DNA of 64,000 bases from Eurosta solidaginis. Its lineage: Eukaryota > Arthropoda > Insecta > Diptera > Tephritidae. The stretch covers positions 142,870,941 to 142,934,940 of the forward strand of contig NC_090320.1 in the NCBI RefSeq assembly GCF_040869045.1, in the 5' to 3' direction. The translations under genes were made by a program, and so were the position numbers. Below the pieces are notes generated by a model. That model made no database searches. It was not told where the DNA came from and was given only the letters and a program-made list of their open reading frames with translations. Shown here piece by piece: positions 11,761 through 21,978 of the stretch (position 1 is its first letter; the number at the start of each line of letters is the position of its first letter).

Positions 11761-13517
11761 TGAGTTAATCGGGGATTGTCCGTATTGCTTTAAATGTTTG
11801 AAAACATTTATTTCAAGCAATTTTTAATTTTATAATTTATTTGATAATTTAGGAAAAATTTAAACAACGCGACGTCAGGACGGACAAGGCGACAGCTGTT
11901 TCGATTATACCTTGTAAATTTCTTCAAAGCCTTTTCTCCCGGGATTTGGATTCGAACGCGCACTCCTACGATATTTGAAATGGTAGCTTTTGTAAAGTTT
12001 TTCCCAATTGCCTTCTTTTGCATATATTATTCTTCTACGCATCACATACTTCGTATGTAATTATGTGTTGATGTTATGCATGTTGGTAAGGCGGTTTCAG
12101 AGAAACTTGGTATTGTTGCTGTTTTTGTTCCATTTGTAAAACTACAACGAATTAACCAAATGTTGTCTGTTTGTATGAGTTAATCGGGGATTGCACGTAT
12201 TGCTTTAAATGTATGAAAACATTTATTTCAAGCAATTTTTAATTTTATAATTTATTTAATAATTTGGTAAATATTTAAACAACGTGACATCAGGATGGAT
12301 AAGGCGGCAGCTGTTTCGATTATACCTTGCAAATCTCTTCAAAACCTTTTCTCCCGGGAGTGGGATTCGAACCCGCACTCCTACGATAGTTGAAATGGTT
12401 ACAAGCGCATTCAGCTACGTCATGCCATAGTTGTTGTAAAGTTTTTCCCAATTGCCTTCTTTTGCATATATTATTCTTCTACACATCACATACTTCGTAT
12501 GTAATTATGTGTTGATGTTATGCATGTTGGTAAGGTGGTTTCAGGGAAACTTGGTATTGTTGCTGTTTTTGTTCTCTTTATAGAACTACAACGAATTAAC
12601 CAAATGTTGTCTGTTTATATGAGTTAATCGGAGATTGCCCGTATTGCTTTAAATGTATGAAAACATTTATTTCAAGCAATTTTTAATTTTATAATTTTTT
12701 TAATAATTTGGTAAATATTTAAACAACGTGACATCAGGATGGACAAGGCGGCAGCTGTTTCGTTATACCTTGTAAATCTCTTAAAAGCCATTTCTCCCGG
12801 GAGTGGGATTCGAACCCGCACTCCTACGATAGTTGAAATGGTTACAAGCGCATTCAGCTACGTCATGCCTTAGTTGTTGTAAAGTTTTTCCCAATTGCCT
12901 TCTTTTGCATATATTATTCTTCTACACATCACATACTTCGTATGTAATTATATGTTGATGTTATGCATGTTGGTAAGGCGGTTTCAGGGAAACTTGGTAT
13001 TGTTTCTGTTTTTGTTCTCTTTATAGAACTACAACGAATTAACCAAATGTTGTCTGTTTGTATGAGTTAATCGGGGATTGCCCGTATTGCTTTAAATGTA
13101 TGAAAACATTTATTTCAAGCAATTTTTAATTTTATAATTTATTTAATAATTTGGAAAAAATTTAAACAACGTGACATCAGGACGGACAAGGCGGCAGCTG
13201 TTTCGATTATACCTTGTAAATCTCTTCAAAGCCTTTTCTCGAGGGAGTGGGATTCGAACCCGCACTCCTACGATATTTGAAATGGTTACAAGCGCATTCA
13301 GCTACGTCATGTCTTAGTTGTTGTAAAGTTTTGCCCAATTGCCTTCTTTTGCATATGTATATTATTCTTCTACACATCACATATGTACTTCGTATGTAAT
13401 TATGTGTTGATGTTATGCATGTTGGTAAGGCGGTTTCAGGGAAACTTGGTATTGTTGCTGTTTTTGTTCTCTTTATAGAACTACAACGAATTAACTAAAT
13501 GTTGTCTGTTTGTCTGT
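11761..13517. repeat. Tandem array 1: four units of about 440 bp
   Basis: Units start with TGAGTTAATCGG at 11761, 12176, 12620 and 13063 (spacing 415, 444 and 443 bp). The fourth runs to the second copy of the LINE segment at 13518. Each contains TTGCTTTAAATGTATGAAAA, an AT-rich part, GGCGGCAGCTGTTTCGATTA (or close), a tRNA-like stretch, and GTTGATGTTATGCATGTTGG. Unit 1 has lost part of the tRNA-like stretch. No protein-coding capacity is seen. Confidence 0.9.
12351..12426 (-). promoter_or_regulatory. tRNA-like sequence with A and B boxes, representative unit
   Basis: Read on the minus strand, the unit has TAGCTGAATGCG, which fits the pol III A-box consensus at most positions, and GGTTCGAATCC, a perfect B box, about 35 bp further on. 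The B box lies in GCGGGTTCGAATCCCACTCC, as in a T arm. Equivalent stretches lie at 12794-12869, 13238-13313, 14460-14535 and 14793-14868; a broken one is near 11938. The outer ends do not pair as an acceptor stem, so this is a SINE-type head and not a tRNA gene. Transcription, if any, would run leftward. Confidence 0.65.
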
Positions 13518-14297
13518 TATGTATATGTTGATCTTCCAGGCACGCTCTCTCTTCGACGTAGGCGCCTCCGTCGCGGGATATGCTTGGTAAGTGATATCTC
13601 TTTAAGCTAATCATTTTAGTTAATCAAGTATATATACAAACCTACACATATCTCTCCTTTTAACAAAGAAACCATATTGGAAGCCAATAACGAGTTGCAA
13701 ATAACATTTTTTCATTTTTGAGTTTCTGTTTCATGTTAAAGTTTTTGTTATTTAATAATTTTCAATTTAATCAATTTTGGCATTCTTAGTTTTCCTTTTA
13801 CGTTAAAGCTCTTTTCATATTTTATATTCAGTAATTTTTAATTTCAAGTTTCATTAAATTAAATCTACCGTGACTAACTTGTTGAGTTCGCAACTCATGT
13901 GCTGAACGGATTTAAGGTTAATGACGAAATTGATGTAATTTATACTGATTTTAGTAAAGCTTTTGATAAAGTTTCCCATTCACTTCTTCTGTTCAAACTC
14001 GATCGTTTTGGCTTCCCGCCTTTGTTTCTATCTTGGATATCTTCATACTTGATGGATAGAAAACAAACAGTTATATTTAATAACTGTAAGTCAGAATCTA
14101 TAAATGTTACTTCTGGTGTTCCTCAAGGCAGTCACCTTGGTCCAGTGCTGTTTCTGCTGTTCATTAACGACCTTCCAAATGTTGTGAAGTACTGCAAGCC
14201 GCTAATGTACGCTGATGATGTCAAACTACTTATGCCTATCCACTCACCTGTGGATAGACCAAATCTACAATCGGATCTGAATGGCATAGTCGAATGG
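13518..14297 (+). repeat. 780-bp segment, copy 2 of the internal duplication
   Basis: This matches 10956-11735 with no net length change. It is embedded between the two tandem arrays. On the right it breaks off at GAATGG and joins ATTGCCCGTATTGC of the array unit, so it is a secondary duplication carried inside the array. Confidence 0.9.
13899..14297 (+). pseudogene. RT palm fragment, duplicate copy
   Basis: The same RT stretch as 11337-11735, with YTDFSKAFDKV, GVPQGSHLGP and MYADDVKLL intact. It is fused at its 3' end to array sequence, which supplies a chance 17-codon tail and a stop at 14349-14351. Only single-base differences separate it from the first copy. Confidence 0.85.
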
Positions 14298-15062
14298 GAT
14301 TGCCCGTATTGCTTTAAATGTATGAAAACATTTATTCCAAGCAATTTTTAATTTTATAATTTATTTAATAATTTAGGAAAAATTTAAACAACGCGATTTC
14401 AGGACGGACAAGGCGACAGCTGTTTCGATTATACCTTGTAAATTTCTTCAAAGCCTTTTCTCCCGGGATTGGGATTCGAACGCGCATTCCTACGATATTT
14501 GAAATGGTTACAAACGCATTCAGCTACGTCATGCCTTAGTTGTTGTAAAGTTTTGCCCAATTGCCTTCTTTTGCATATATTATTCTTCTACACATCACAT
14601 ATGTACTTCGTATGTAATTATGTGTTGATGTTATGCATGTTGGTAAGGCGGTTTCAGAGAAACTTGGTATTGTTGCTGTTTTTGTTCCATAATTTATTTA
14701 ATAATTTGGAAAAAATTTAAACAACGTGACATCAGGACGGACAAGGCGGCAGCTGTTTCGATTATACCTTGTAAATCTCTTCAAAGCCTTTTCTCCCGGG
14801 AGTGGGATTCGAACCCGCACTCCTACGATAGTTGAAATGGTTACAAGCGCATTCAGCTACGTCATGCCTTAGTTGTTGTAAAGTTTTGCCCAATTGCCTT
14901 CTTTTGCATATATTATTCTTCTACACATCACATATGTACTTCGTATGTAATTATGTGTTGATGTTATGCATGTTGGTAAGGCGGTTTCAGAGAAACTTGG
15001 TATTGTTGCTGTTTTTGTTCTATTTATAGAACTACAACGAATTAACCAAATGTTGTCTGTTT
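14298..15062. repeat. Tandem array 2: two rearranged units
   Basis: The first unit (14298-14690) lacks its first dozen bases and is cut short at TTGTTCCAT, where it joins AATTTATTTAATAATTTGG of the next unit. Both units have the tRNA-like stretch (14460-14535 and 14793-14868). The second runs to the inverted repeat that closes the array. Confidence 0.85.
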
Positions 15063-15353
15063 GTATTGCTTTAAATGTATGAAATCATTTATTTCAAGCA
15101 ATTTTTAATTTTATAATTTATTTAATAATTTGAGAAAAATTTAAACAACGTGACATCAGAACAGACAAGGCGACAGGTGTTTCGATTATACCTTGTAACC
15201 TTGTTGTTTATATATTTCCCAAAGGTATAATCGAAACAGCTGTCGCCTTGTCCGCCCTGATGTCACGTTGTTTAAATTTTTCCCAAATTATTAAATAAAT
15301 TATAAAATTAAAAATTGCTTGAAATAAATGTTTTCATACATTTAAAGCAATAC
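15063..15353. repeat. Inverted repeat with 132-bp arms and a 27-bp spacer
   Basis: Arms are 15063-15194 and 15222-15353, both from the same part of the array unit, in opposite orientation, with only about six mismatches. A further partial copy of the right arm follows at 15360-15412. A transcript through here would form a long hairpin. The arrangement marks a head-to-head junction in the array. Confidence 0.9.
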
Positions 15354-15414
15354 GGGCAATCCCTGTCCTGATGTCACGTTGCTTAAATTTTTCCCAAATT
15401 ATTAAATAAATTAT

Positions 15415-16102
15415 AATGTCACTAAACCTACCGAAGTGCAAGTTCATGTGCTTTACAAGGAAATCATACCAATCCTGATGATTACACAATTAACCAAGTC
15501 ATTAGTTTTGTGCACCTTGTCGTTAGGATGGACCCTAAACTCGACTTTAAATTGCACATAGAAGGTTGCGTGAACAGAGCCAAGGGGACCTTGGCGTTCG
15601 TCAAACGATGGTCTAAAGAGTTCGATGATCCATATATTACTAAAACTCTTTTTATATCTTTGGTGCGGCCAATATTAGAATACGCATCGATAATCTGGAA
15701 CCCTCGTTACCAGACGCACTGCGACAAATTACAGTCGGTTCAAAAGCAATTCATGATTTTTGCGCTAAGGGACTTACCATGGGACAAGATTTCTTCCTTC
15801 CTATTCCTGCCGTTTAAAACTCATTCAGCTCCCTACGTTACGGAGTAGTAGGGAGATGGTAGGTGTGTTATTTGTAGTAAAACTTATTAGGTGTGTTATT
15901 TGTAGTAAAACTTATTAGAGGGATGATAAATAGCCATTTTCTGCTTGGTGAAATTTTATTTAATGCTCCCTTTAGACCATCTAGACATTTTCAACCGCTT
16001 CATATAAGCACATACAAATCGAATTTTGAAATGCAGGAACCTCTTCGTTGTCTGTGTACTGACTTCAATAAGAACTGCAAAATCATTGCTACGTGTAACT
16101 AA
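15415..16102 (+). pseudogene. RT C-terminal part of LINE C
   Basis: After the second TSD the frame resumes with MSLNLPKCKFMCF, then (after a frame change near 15480) LVVRMDPKLDFKLHIEGCVN, AFVKRWSKEFDDPYITKTLF, LVRPILEYASIIWNP and SVQKQFMIFALRDLPW. A frame change or stop near 15847 precedes the last block, which reads GMINSHFLLGEILFNAPFRP and ends at a TAA at 16100-16102. A 28-bp tandem duplication (about 15858-15914, containing GGTGTGTTATTTGTAGTAAA twice) disrupts this part. Element E has the same order of motifs. The copy is dead. Confidence 0.85.
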
Positions 16103-16167
16103 CTCCACGTAATAAAAAAATATCTGCTGACTACCTTAAATACGCAATGATTTGGGTGGGTGGCTTG

Positions 16168-16590
16168 GAATCACGTCCTTTCCAACCTCCCACTCTTATC
16201 ACCAGCGCAGTAACTTTGTGCGTGTGGCTTGGAATCACGTCCGTTTCAACCTCCCACACATCGCACCCCTACTTGTTGTGTGTCAAAAATACATCAGCTG
16301 CTCGAAATCACGTCTTATCACCAGCTCTAGTAACTTTGGGCGGGTGCCTTGGAATCACGTCCTTTCCAACCTCCCACACATCGCAGCCCTACTTGGTGTG
16401 TGTCAAAAATACATCAGCTGCTCGAAATCACGTCTTATCACCAGCTCTAGTAACTTTGGGCGGGTGCCTTGGAATCACGTCCTTTCCAACCTCCCACACA
16501 TCGCAGCCCTACTTGTTGTGTGTCGAATATACATCAGCTGCTAGAAATCACGTCCATTCCGACAGCTCTAATAATCAATTCCCGTTGCTC
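16168..16590 (+). repeat. 120-bp tandem repeats in the 3' UTR of LINE C
   Basis: CTTGGAATCACGTCC recurs at 16228, 16348 and 16468, so the period is exactly 120 bp. A shorter first copy (about 60 bp) starts at 16168, and the last unit decays after about 16525. Each unit contains TTGGAATCACGTCCTTTCCAA (or a near variant), whose outer bases TTGGAA and TTCCAA can pair as a hairpin. The open frames across it (16147-16617) are repeat artefacts. Confidence 0.9.
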
Positions 16591-16745
16591 GGCATCACAG
16601 TCCATCCCGATAACTGATTTAATGATATATATACATATTTTATAATATAATTTTGTTCAATTTGTATGCTTCTGTAATTTATCTGTAATCCGTAACTATA
16701 CTTAGTCTGATTAATTGTTAAATTTGTAGACTAATAAATAAATAA

Positions 16746-16938
16746 GTTATAGAGTTTCCTTTTGTTTTTTTTTTTTTTTTGTGTTTTTTTGCATTCATAA
16801 TTTTTCTATTAAATAAACATTTCCGTTTTACTTTCGGTATCTTGATCTTTCTTTGAGTTCCTAATTGTCCAACTTAGCTTCTTTTTCCTTACTACATATC
16901 TTTCAATTATGCATTCCTTATTATTAGTCTTCTGCAAC

Positions 16939-16976
<38 letters not shown>

Positions 16977-18404
16977 TATAAGTAGTTTCCATAATTAGCC
17001 GTAAGATAGTTGATATTGTTGAATTGTGAATTTTATTAGTATTATTTTTCTGGTTAGGGTAACTATTGAATAAAGAGCTTTTATAACGTTTACGCCAAAA
17101 TTCATACTTTTATATTTATCAGGTACATGGGTTGAGTCCATTCAAAAATGATAGGCTAAAGACACCCAGTTGGTGACGAGTGCAATATAGGGGACATGAA
17201 TGTGAGGCGACTATGACTGACTAGACTGGATAGGGACATGGGACAGCAACGGACGTACAAATGTCAGGCTAAGGGGGCGTTGCTAAAGTTTCGGAGTCAG
17301 TGCAACGCCCAAGGCTGCGTCAAGGTTTTACGCAGAAGGGGAGGGATGACTCCACCTAACACGGACAGACCTTTTCTTCCAGCTTTCCCTTTCTTTTCGT
17401 AGATTTCAGGCATGAACCTCTCTCTTGTTTGCATAATTGTATGTAAGGCGGGTGAGCAAAAACTCAACCCACCCGACGAGCTAGCAGGGGCTTGCCAGCA
17501 TGCCACATGCCACCTCCGCCTTACCCCTACAGCCAGTTATACAACAACGGCGCCGAACGATATAGCCCAGTTTTGATTTTAGTGTCAGTTCCCTTACATC
17601 CTTGCTTAATTACGTATTTTTCTGTAACTTCTTATTTCAATTTCTTCATACTCTTCTTTATTTCCATGAAAGGACAGGTGACCGTTGTAGTGGCAGCATC
17701 GCTTGGACAAGTCCGATGCGATTTGTGCCGCTACTACAAATACGAGGAGGAATACTAAGCTTACCGTAGGGGTTCCTTATAAGAGTTGCAGCGCTTGAGT
17801 AAGTGGGATCCTACGGTAATGCTAGTATGATAGGAGGTAGACGTTTTCGGTTAAAGGCCACTGTTCAAGCTGCCGTGCAAATAGTCCAGCACTGTTTGCA
17901 CGTGAGGTTTACAGTGCGCCTGCGCCACAGACAATCCCAGAGAGTATGGCAGCCAAGCTTAAGGCGAAGGCTTTGTGACTTGATGTGCCATACTCGACTG
18001 ACAATGACTTGTAGGAAAAACGTAGATGACTTGAACTTACACATATAACAGACGGACAGCTCACATTCACCATGAACTTGCCGAGGTGCAACACCAACAC
18101 ACATCAAGCATATTTTGTTCTGATTAAAGCTTAAAAATCTGATTAACATTACAAAAACAACAGCGACTAACAAAATATACATCGAGATTTATACATATAT
18201 ATACATATATCACACATTAAAACATATGTACGTGTATTGTGTACTCTTTCCATATACATACGTGCATACATATTTATTTGGAAGTTTTTTATTTTTTTAC
18301 CGCGGAGTCGAAGATTGAATTTAGATTTTTTATTGTTTTTGGTATTAATATTATTTTGAATTAATTTCAAAATAACCATCGCTTAAGAGTTGAATTTTGA
18401 ACCT
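16746..18404. other. Unassigned sequence between LINE C and LINE B1
   Basis: Holds an (AT)n run at 16941-16972 and otherwise no recognised element. The open frame at 17492-17758 (88 codons) has a Pro-rich start, a hydrophobic centre and a CDLC motif near the end, but no match that I recognise. 17800-18060 is GC-richer, with short inverted words and no gene. Confidence 0.4.
16941..16972. repeat. (AT)n microsatellite
   Basis: Sixteen uninterrupted AT steps. Confidence 0.95.
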
Positions 18405-18512
18405 GTTAGGTTAGGTTAGGTTGACTGGCCGGTCCATGAGGGCCTCACATAAACTGATTGAGTCCGTAGTGTTACCAGAAGTTTGTTTTAACGACCAAAC
18501 TGAAAAACCCTA

Positions 18513-19005
18513 TCAAAAACCAGGAGCTATGTTATAAAATAACTCCGTCCCCTTGGCAAATACTATAAGCTTCCTAGGACTTAAGCCACTTGCTGCTTCT
18601 AGATCTGACAGCTGTATCACTCCTAATAGCTAGAGTCTCAGCCTGGCAAGCGCAGAGCACGAGCACAGAGCACGTGCTCGATCGTTTCCTCCTCCAACCC
18701 GCACTTCCTACATCTGCTATCACAGACCAAGCCTAATTTAAAGGCATTTGATGTCAGAAGGCAGTGTCCAGGCAGAATACCAGTCATTAGTCTACAGTCC
18801 TCTCTTTTTAATGATAGTAGCAATTTTGTTAGTCTGAGGTTGTAATACCTACACATAATCTTCAACACTTTACAGCCCCGCGCTTGAACCAACGCCTTTC
18901 CCGCTTGGTTGATCATGTGCACCTCTCGCCTTCGCTTAACCTCGCCCAGTCTAATTGGGACGTCTACGGAGCAAGCTTCACGGGATGGCGCCCTTTTTAG
19001 ATAGT
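18513..19005 (-). pseudogene. B1 C-terminal domain with CCHC motif
   Basis: The frame reads KRAPSREACSVDVPIRLGEV, a helical basic stretch, LMTGILPGHCLLTSNAFKLG, then CRKCGLEEETIEHVLC, a zinc-knuckle-like C-x2-C...H...C typical of the C-terminus of R1/LOA polymerases. It ends NIAPGF with TGA at 18513-18515. A frame disturbance near 18640 separates the CCHC from the last 40 codons. It continues the RNase H segment on the far side of A2. Confidence 0.85.
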
Positions 19006-20308
19006 TCGTCCGCTTTTTGTTGTTGTTGTAGCAATTTTTCGCCTCACATAGCTGGGACCGATCACAAATTGTCATCAATATCCTCTAACGGGAGTTCAAG
19101 GAAACTTGCTGTTTCGACAGGGGTGGACCATAATGAAAGGGGTGTTAGAGGTGTGGTTCCACATTACAATTAAAGAGATGGTTGGTGTCATGTTGGGACA
19201 CATTGCAAGCGGGGCATACATTTTGTATGTTGGGTTGATTCTGGATATGTAAGAGTTTAACCTGTTACAGTATCCAGAACGAAGTTGAGCCAGAGTGACT
19301 CGCGTTTCCCTGGGGAGTATGCGTTCCTCTTCCGCAAGTTTTGGGTACTGTTTCCTGAGTACTGGATTCACCGGGCAATTCCCGGCATAAAGGTCCGACG
19401 CCTCTTTGTGGAGTCCACCAAGGCCCTGCTTGTGTTTTTTTACTTCATACGGCTGAGTTCTCAGGTGCCGTATTTCCTCAAAATGCTTACGGAGATGACT
19501 CCTTAAGTCCCTAGGCGGTGTTGGCTCATCAATCAGATGTCTGTTGTGATGCGCAGGTTTCTGGTTATTCAATAGGAACTGTTTGGTTAGCATCTCATTT
19601 CTCTCCCTTATGGGGAGTATTCTCGCCTCATTATGTAGATGGATTTCTGGGGGCATAAGAAGACAGCCCGTGGCGGTTCTGAGCGCAGTATTTTGGCAGG
19701 CCTGTTGCTTCTTCCAGTGAGTAGTTTTTAGGCTTGGCGACCATATAGGGGACGCGCAACACGCAAACGTCTGGCCAATTGCTTTGTATGTGGTAATGAG
19801 CGTTTCTTTGTCTTTTCCCCAAGTACTGCCAGCAAGGGATTTGAGGATTTTATTACGGCTATGGATTTCGGAACTGTTGCGGCTGCGTGCTCACCAAAAT
19901 GTAGATCCTGATCAAACGTCACACCCAAGATTTTGGGGTGTAGGACAGTCGGAAGCGTAGTGCCATCGGCGTGGATGTTCAAAATGGTCAACATTTGGGA
20001 CGTCCAAGTGGTAAATAAGGTCGCGGATGATTTAGTCGGCGATAATGCCATTGTTTCGCGAGGCGAAAAAAATTGGAGAGATCAGGGAGGTAGCCGTTTA
20101 TTCTGTTGCAAAGCTCATCGATCTGTGGGCCCGGGCCTGTGGCCATTATTGTGCAGTCATCGTCGTAAGAAACGATAGTAACTCCTTCCGGTGGCAAAGG
20201 TAGTTTTGATATGTTAAAATTAAACAAAAGTGGGGATAGGACACCATCCTATGGCACCCCTTGTTTAATTCTTCTTGGCTTTGATGTTTCGTTTCGTCGT
20301 CCGCTTTT
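19006..20308 (-). mobile_element. LINE A2, 5'-truncated, inside B1 (12-bp TSD)
   Basis: TCGTCCGCTTTT is duplicated at 19006-19017 and 20297-20308; in B1 it encodes the K-A-D-E of the RNase H. The insert 19018-20296 has its 3' end at the left, marked by GTTGTTGTTG (CAA repeats on the coding strand). It starts only just upstream of the RT YADD region, so it is strongly 5'-truncated, the usual product of incomplete reverse transcription. Confidence 0.92.
19063..20285 (-). pseudogene. A2 RT C-terminal half
   Basis: From the 5' side: FNISKLPLPPEGVTIVSY followed by DDD (where A1 has YADD), GPGPQIDELCNRINGYLPDL, then after frame changes TLPTVLHPKILGVTFDQDLHF, an NEARILPIRERNEMLTKQFL region (19656-19096), TLAQLRSGYCNRLNSYISRI, and a C-terminal cysteine/histidine block ending at a TGA at 19063-19065. 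The Ala-to-Asp change in the catalytic box would be expected to disturb the active site. At least three frame changes are present. Confidence 0.85.
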
Positions 20309-21947
20309 ACATTCCCATCTATTCCCATATGCCCTGGGACCCAATATAGATGTATGCTTCTCCCTGTCCCGATTCTCTCCAGCGACTGCTTACTAACACG
20401 CATTTAGATGCTGTGCTATGCCAGATTATTGCCTTAATTGCCGCTTGAATAAAAAAGTTAACACCGTTGCAGCTTAAGCTATTCTCTTCCAGGGTTTCTA
20501 CTGCTTTGGTTACGGCTAATATTTCCGCTTGGAAAACGCTACTGTAATCCGGCAGCCTGTAGGATATGCTTATTTCCGGATCAGCACAGTATACCGCAGA
20601 CCCTACTCCTTCCACTACTTTGGAACCAACTGTGTACACATGTATCGCCTCGTCCGCCATTTGCGCACCCTTGCGCCTACCGTCCAACTCTATTGTGGCC
20701 TTAAGATCTCCCTCGAAGCGCAGATAGGGAATCAGGTAGTCTTTTCGTGTTGCGATTGATGACGCTAAACTACGATGGCCATATGGTCGGCGCTCAAGCT
20801 ACCCTGAGGCACCGAGCCTGGTTGCGGTTGTTAATGCTATGTTCTTTGCTACCAGGTCTACAGGTGGAATGTGCAGAATGGCATACAGTGCAGCCGTCGG
20901 GGTTGTTTTCAGGGCTCCCGTAATGCTTAGCATCGATAGTCTGCATACCCCCTCTAATTTTTTGAGGTATGTTGTTTTTGTGTGGCTTCCCACCAAACAA
21001 GAACTCCATAGGATAGAATAAGGCTTACAATCGCTGTAAAAACCCAATGAGAGAGGGCGATAAGCCCCACGTACACCCCAGCATTCTTTTACATGCATAG
21101 AGTGCCGTTGAGGCCTTCTTGACCCTCTCCTCCACGCTGAGCTTCCATGACAGCTTACTGTCTAGGATGATTCCTAGTTATTTTGTGCAAGGTTTCTTCT
21201 GTAAGGTCACCCCTCCTAATTTAGGCCTGGCCCAATTTGGGACCTTGTACCTCTTTGTAAAAAAGACCATATCCGTCTTCTCTGCATTGACTTTTAACCC
21301 GACATTAGATGCCCAGGTATGAATATCCCGAAGCGCCTGATCCACCAAAGAACTAATCGTTGGAAGGCACTTTCCACTTATGACAATTGCAACGTCATCT
21401 GCGTAAGCCGTAAGTTTTACGGGTCCCTCATCGAATCGCCTGAGCAGTTGGTTGATGGCCAGCGTCCACAGCAGAGGTGATAGCACCCCTCCCTGCGGCG
21501 TGCCCCTGTCCTCTGATTTCGTGGCCTCGTACAATCCCCATTGTAATGTAATCTTCCTGCAATTTAACATGCAGCCGATCCATCTGATTAAGGCGGGATG
21601 TACTTTAATGTAATTAAGACCATCCATAATCGCCCATTTAGAAACATTAGTGAAAGCCCGGGCAATGTCCAAGTAGACTCCTAGAGCATACTCCTTATAT
21701 TCCAAGGATTTCTCTTTGCTTATTACCACCATATGCAATGCGGTGTCTACCGACTTGCCTTTGATGTACGCACGCTGTGTTGTGGAGAGCAGCTTTTCAT
21801 CCACGTTGGACTTTATGTACACATCTATCAGCCTCTCAAAGGTTTTGAGCAGAAATGATGTTAAGCTAATGGGTCTATAGTCTTTGGGATACACGTGACC
21901 GATCTTCCCCGCCTTTGGTAGGAAAGCTACACGAGCAGTTCTCCAAG
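20297..21947 (-). pseudogene. B1 RT and RNase H
   Basis: On the minus strand the RT part reads ARVAFLPKAGKIGHVYP, YRPISLTSFLLKTFERLIDV, KGKSVDTALHMV, YALGVYLDIARAFTNV, RGTPQGGVLSPLLWTLAINQ and LTAYADDVAIV, an intact catalytic box. It continues with a thumb-like region LSMLSITGALKTTPTAALYAI (20800-21000). The RNase H has IHVYTVGSKVVEGVGSAVYC, FQAEILAVTKAVE and HLYWVPGHMGIDGNVKADE. Its third acidic site is lost: the text reads FFIQAAIKAI where a DSQ-type motif is expected. Frame changes occur near 20320, 20700 and 21180. The 294-codon open frame 21178-22062 runs past the true end into A1 sequence. Confidence 0.88.
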
Positions 21948-21978
21948 GCCGTCGGCGCTTCCCAAGGCCGTCGGTTCT

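Larger units (their letters stand above)
11747..15425. mobile_element. 3.65-kb tRNA-like tandem array inserted in the LINE C RT, 14-bp TSD
   Basis: The 14-bp sequence TATAATGTCACTAA occurs at 11747-11760 and again at 15412-15425, and the RT reading resumes after the second copy. This is the mark of an insertion by target-primed retrotransposition or a similar staggered-cut process. The inserted DNA has tandem units of about 440 bp, each with a tRNA-like stretch on the minus strand, a second copy of the host LINE segment (13518-14297) and a 132-bp-arm inverted repeat (15063-15353). The simplest reading is a SINE-like element that inserted once and was then amplified together with its flank. 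The family is not one I recognise. Confidence 0.7.
10956..16745 (+). mobile_element. Jockey/CR1-like LINE (C), 5'-incomplete and split by a tandem array
   Basis: The RT begins at 11337 and is interrupted at 11760. It resumes at 15415 after a 3.65-kb insertion bounded by a 14-bp duplication. The 3' untranslated region carries 120-bp repeats (16168-16590), and the element ends in a TAAA-type tail at about 16732-16745. The 10956-11336 segment upstream is not clearly coding; no endonuclease is present. RT motifs resemble elements E (40.4-45.5 kb) and F (34-36.4 kb), so these are members of one clade. The left boundary given is only where the internal duplication begins. Confidence 0.75.

Noticed and set aside
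12361..12426. A real tRNA gene on the minus strand
   Set aside because: The B box is perfect, but the ends do not pair as an acceptor stem and the stretch repeats within a 440-bp unit.
16168..16590. CRISPR-like array from 120-bp repeats
   Set aside because: The whole unit repeats with no unique spacers, the host is eukaryotic, and the repeats sit in a LINE 3' UTR.
16147..16617. 156-codon open frame with repeated peptide
   Set aside because: The period equals the 120-bp DNA repeat, an exact multiple of three, which keeps the frame open by chance.
17492..17758. 88-codon frame with a hydrophobic segment and a CDLC motif
   Set aside because: No homologous copy, no neighbouring exon and no clear splice sites, so it is not called a gene.
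18405..18422. GTTAGGTTAGGTTAGG looks like the TTAGG insect telomere repeat
   Set aside because: Only three units are present, exactly at the 3' end of LINE B1, where a CCTAA-type tail is expected. Flies also lack TTAGG telomeres.
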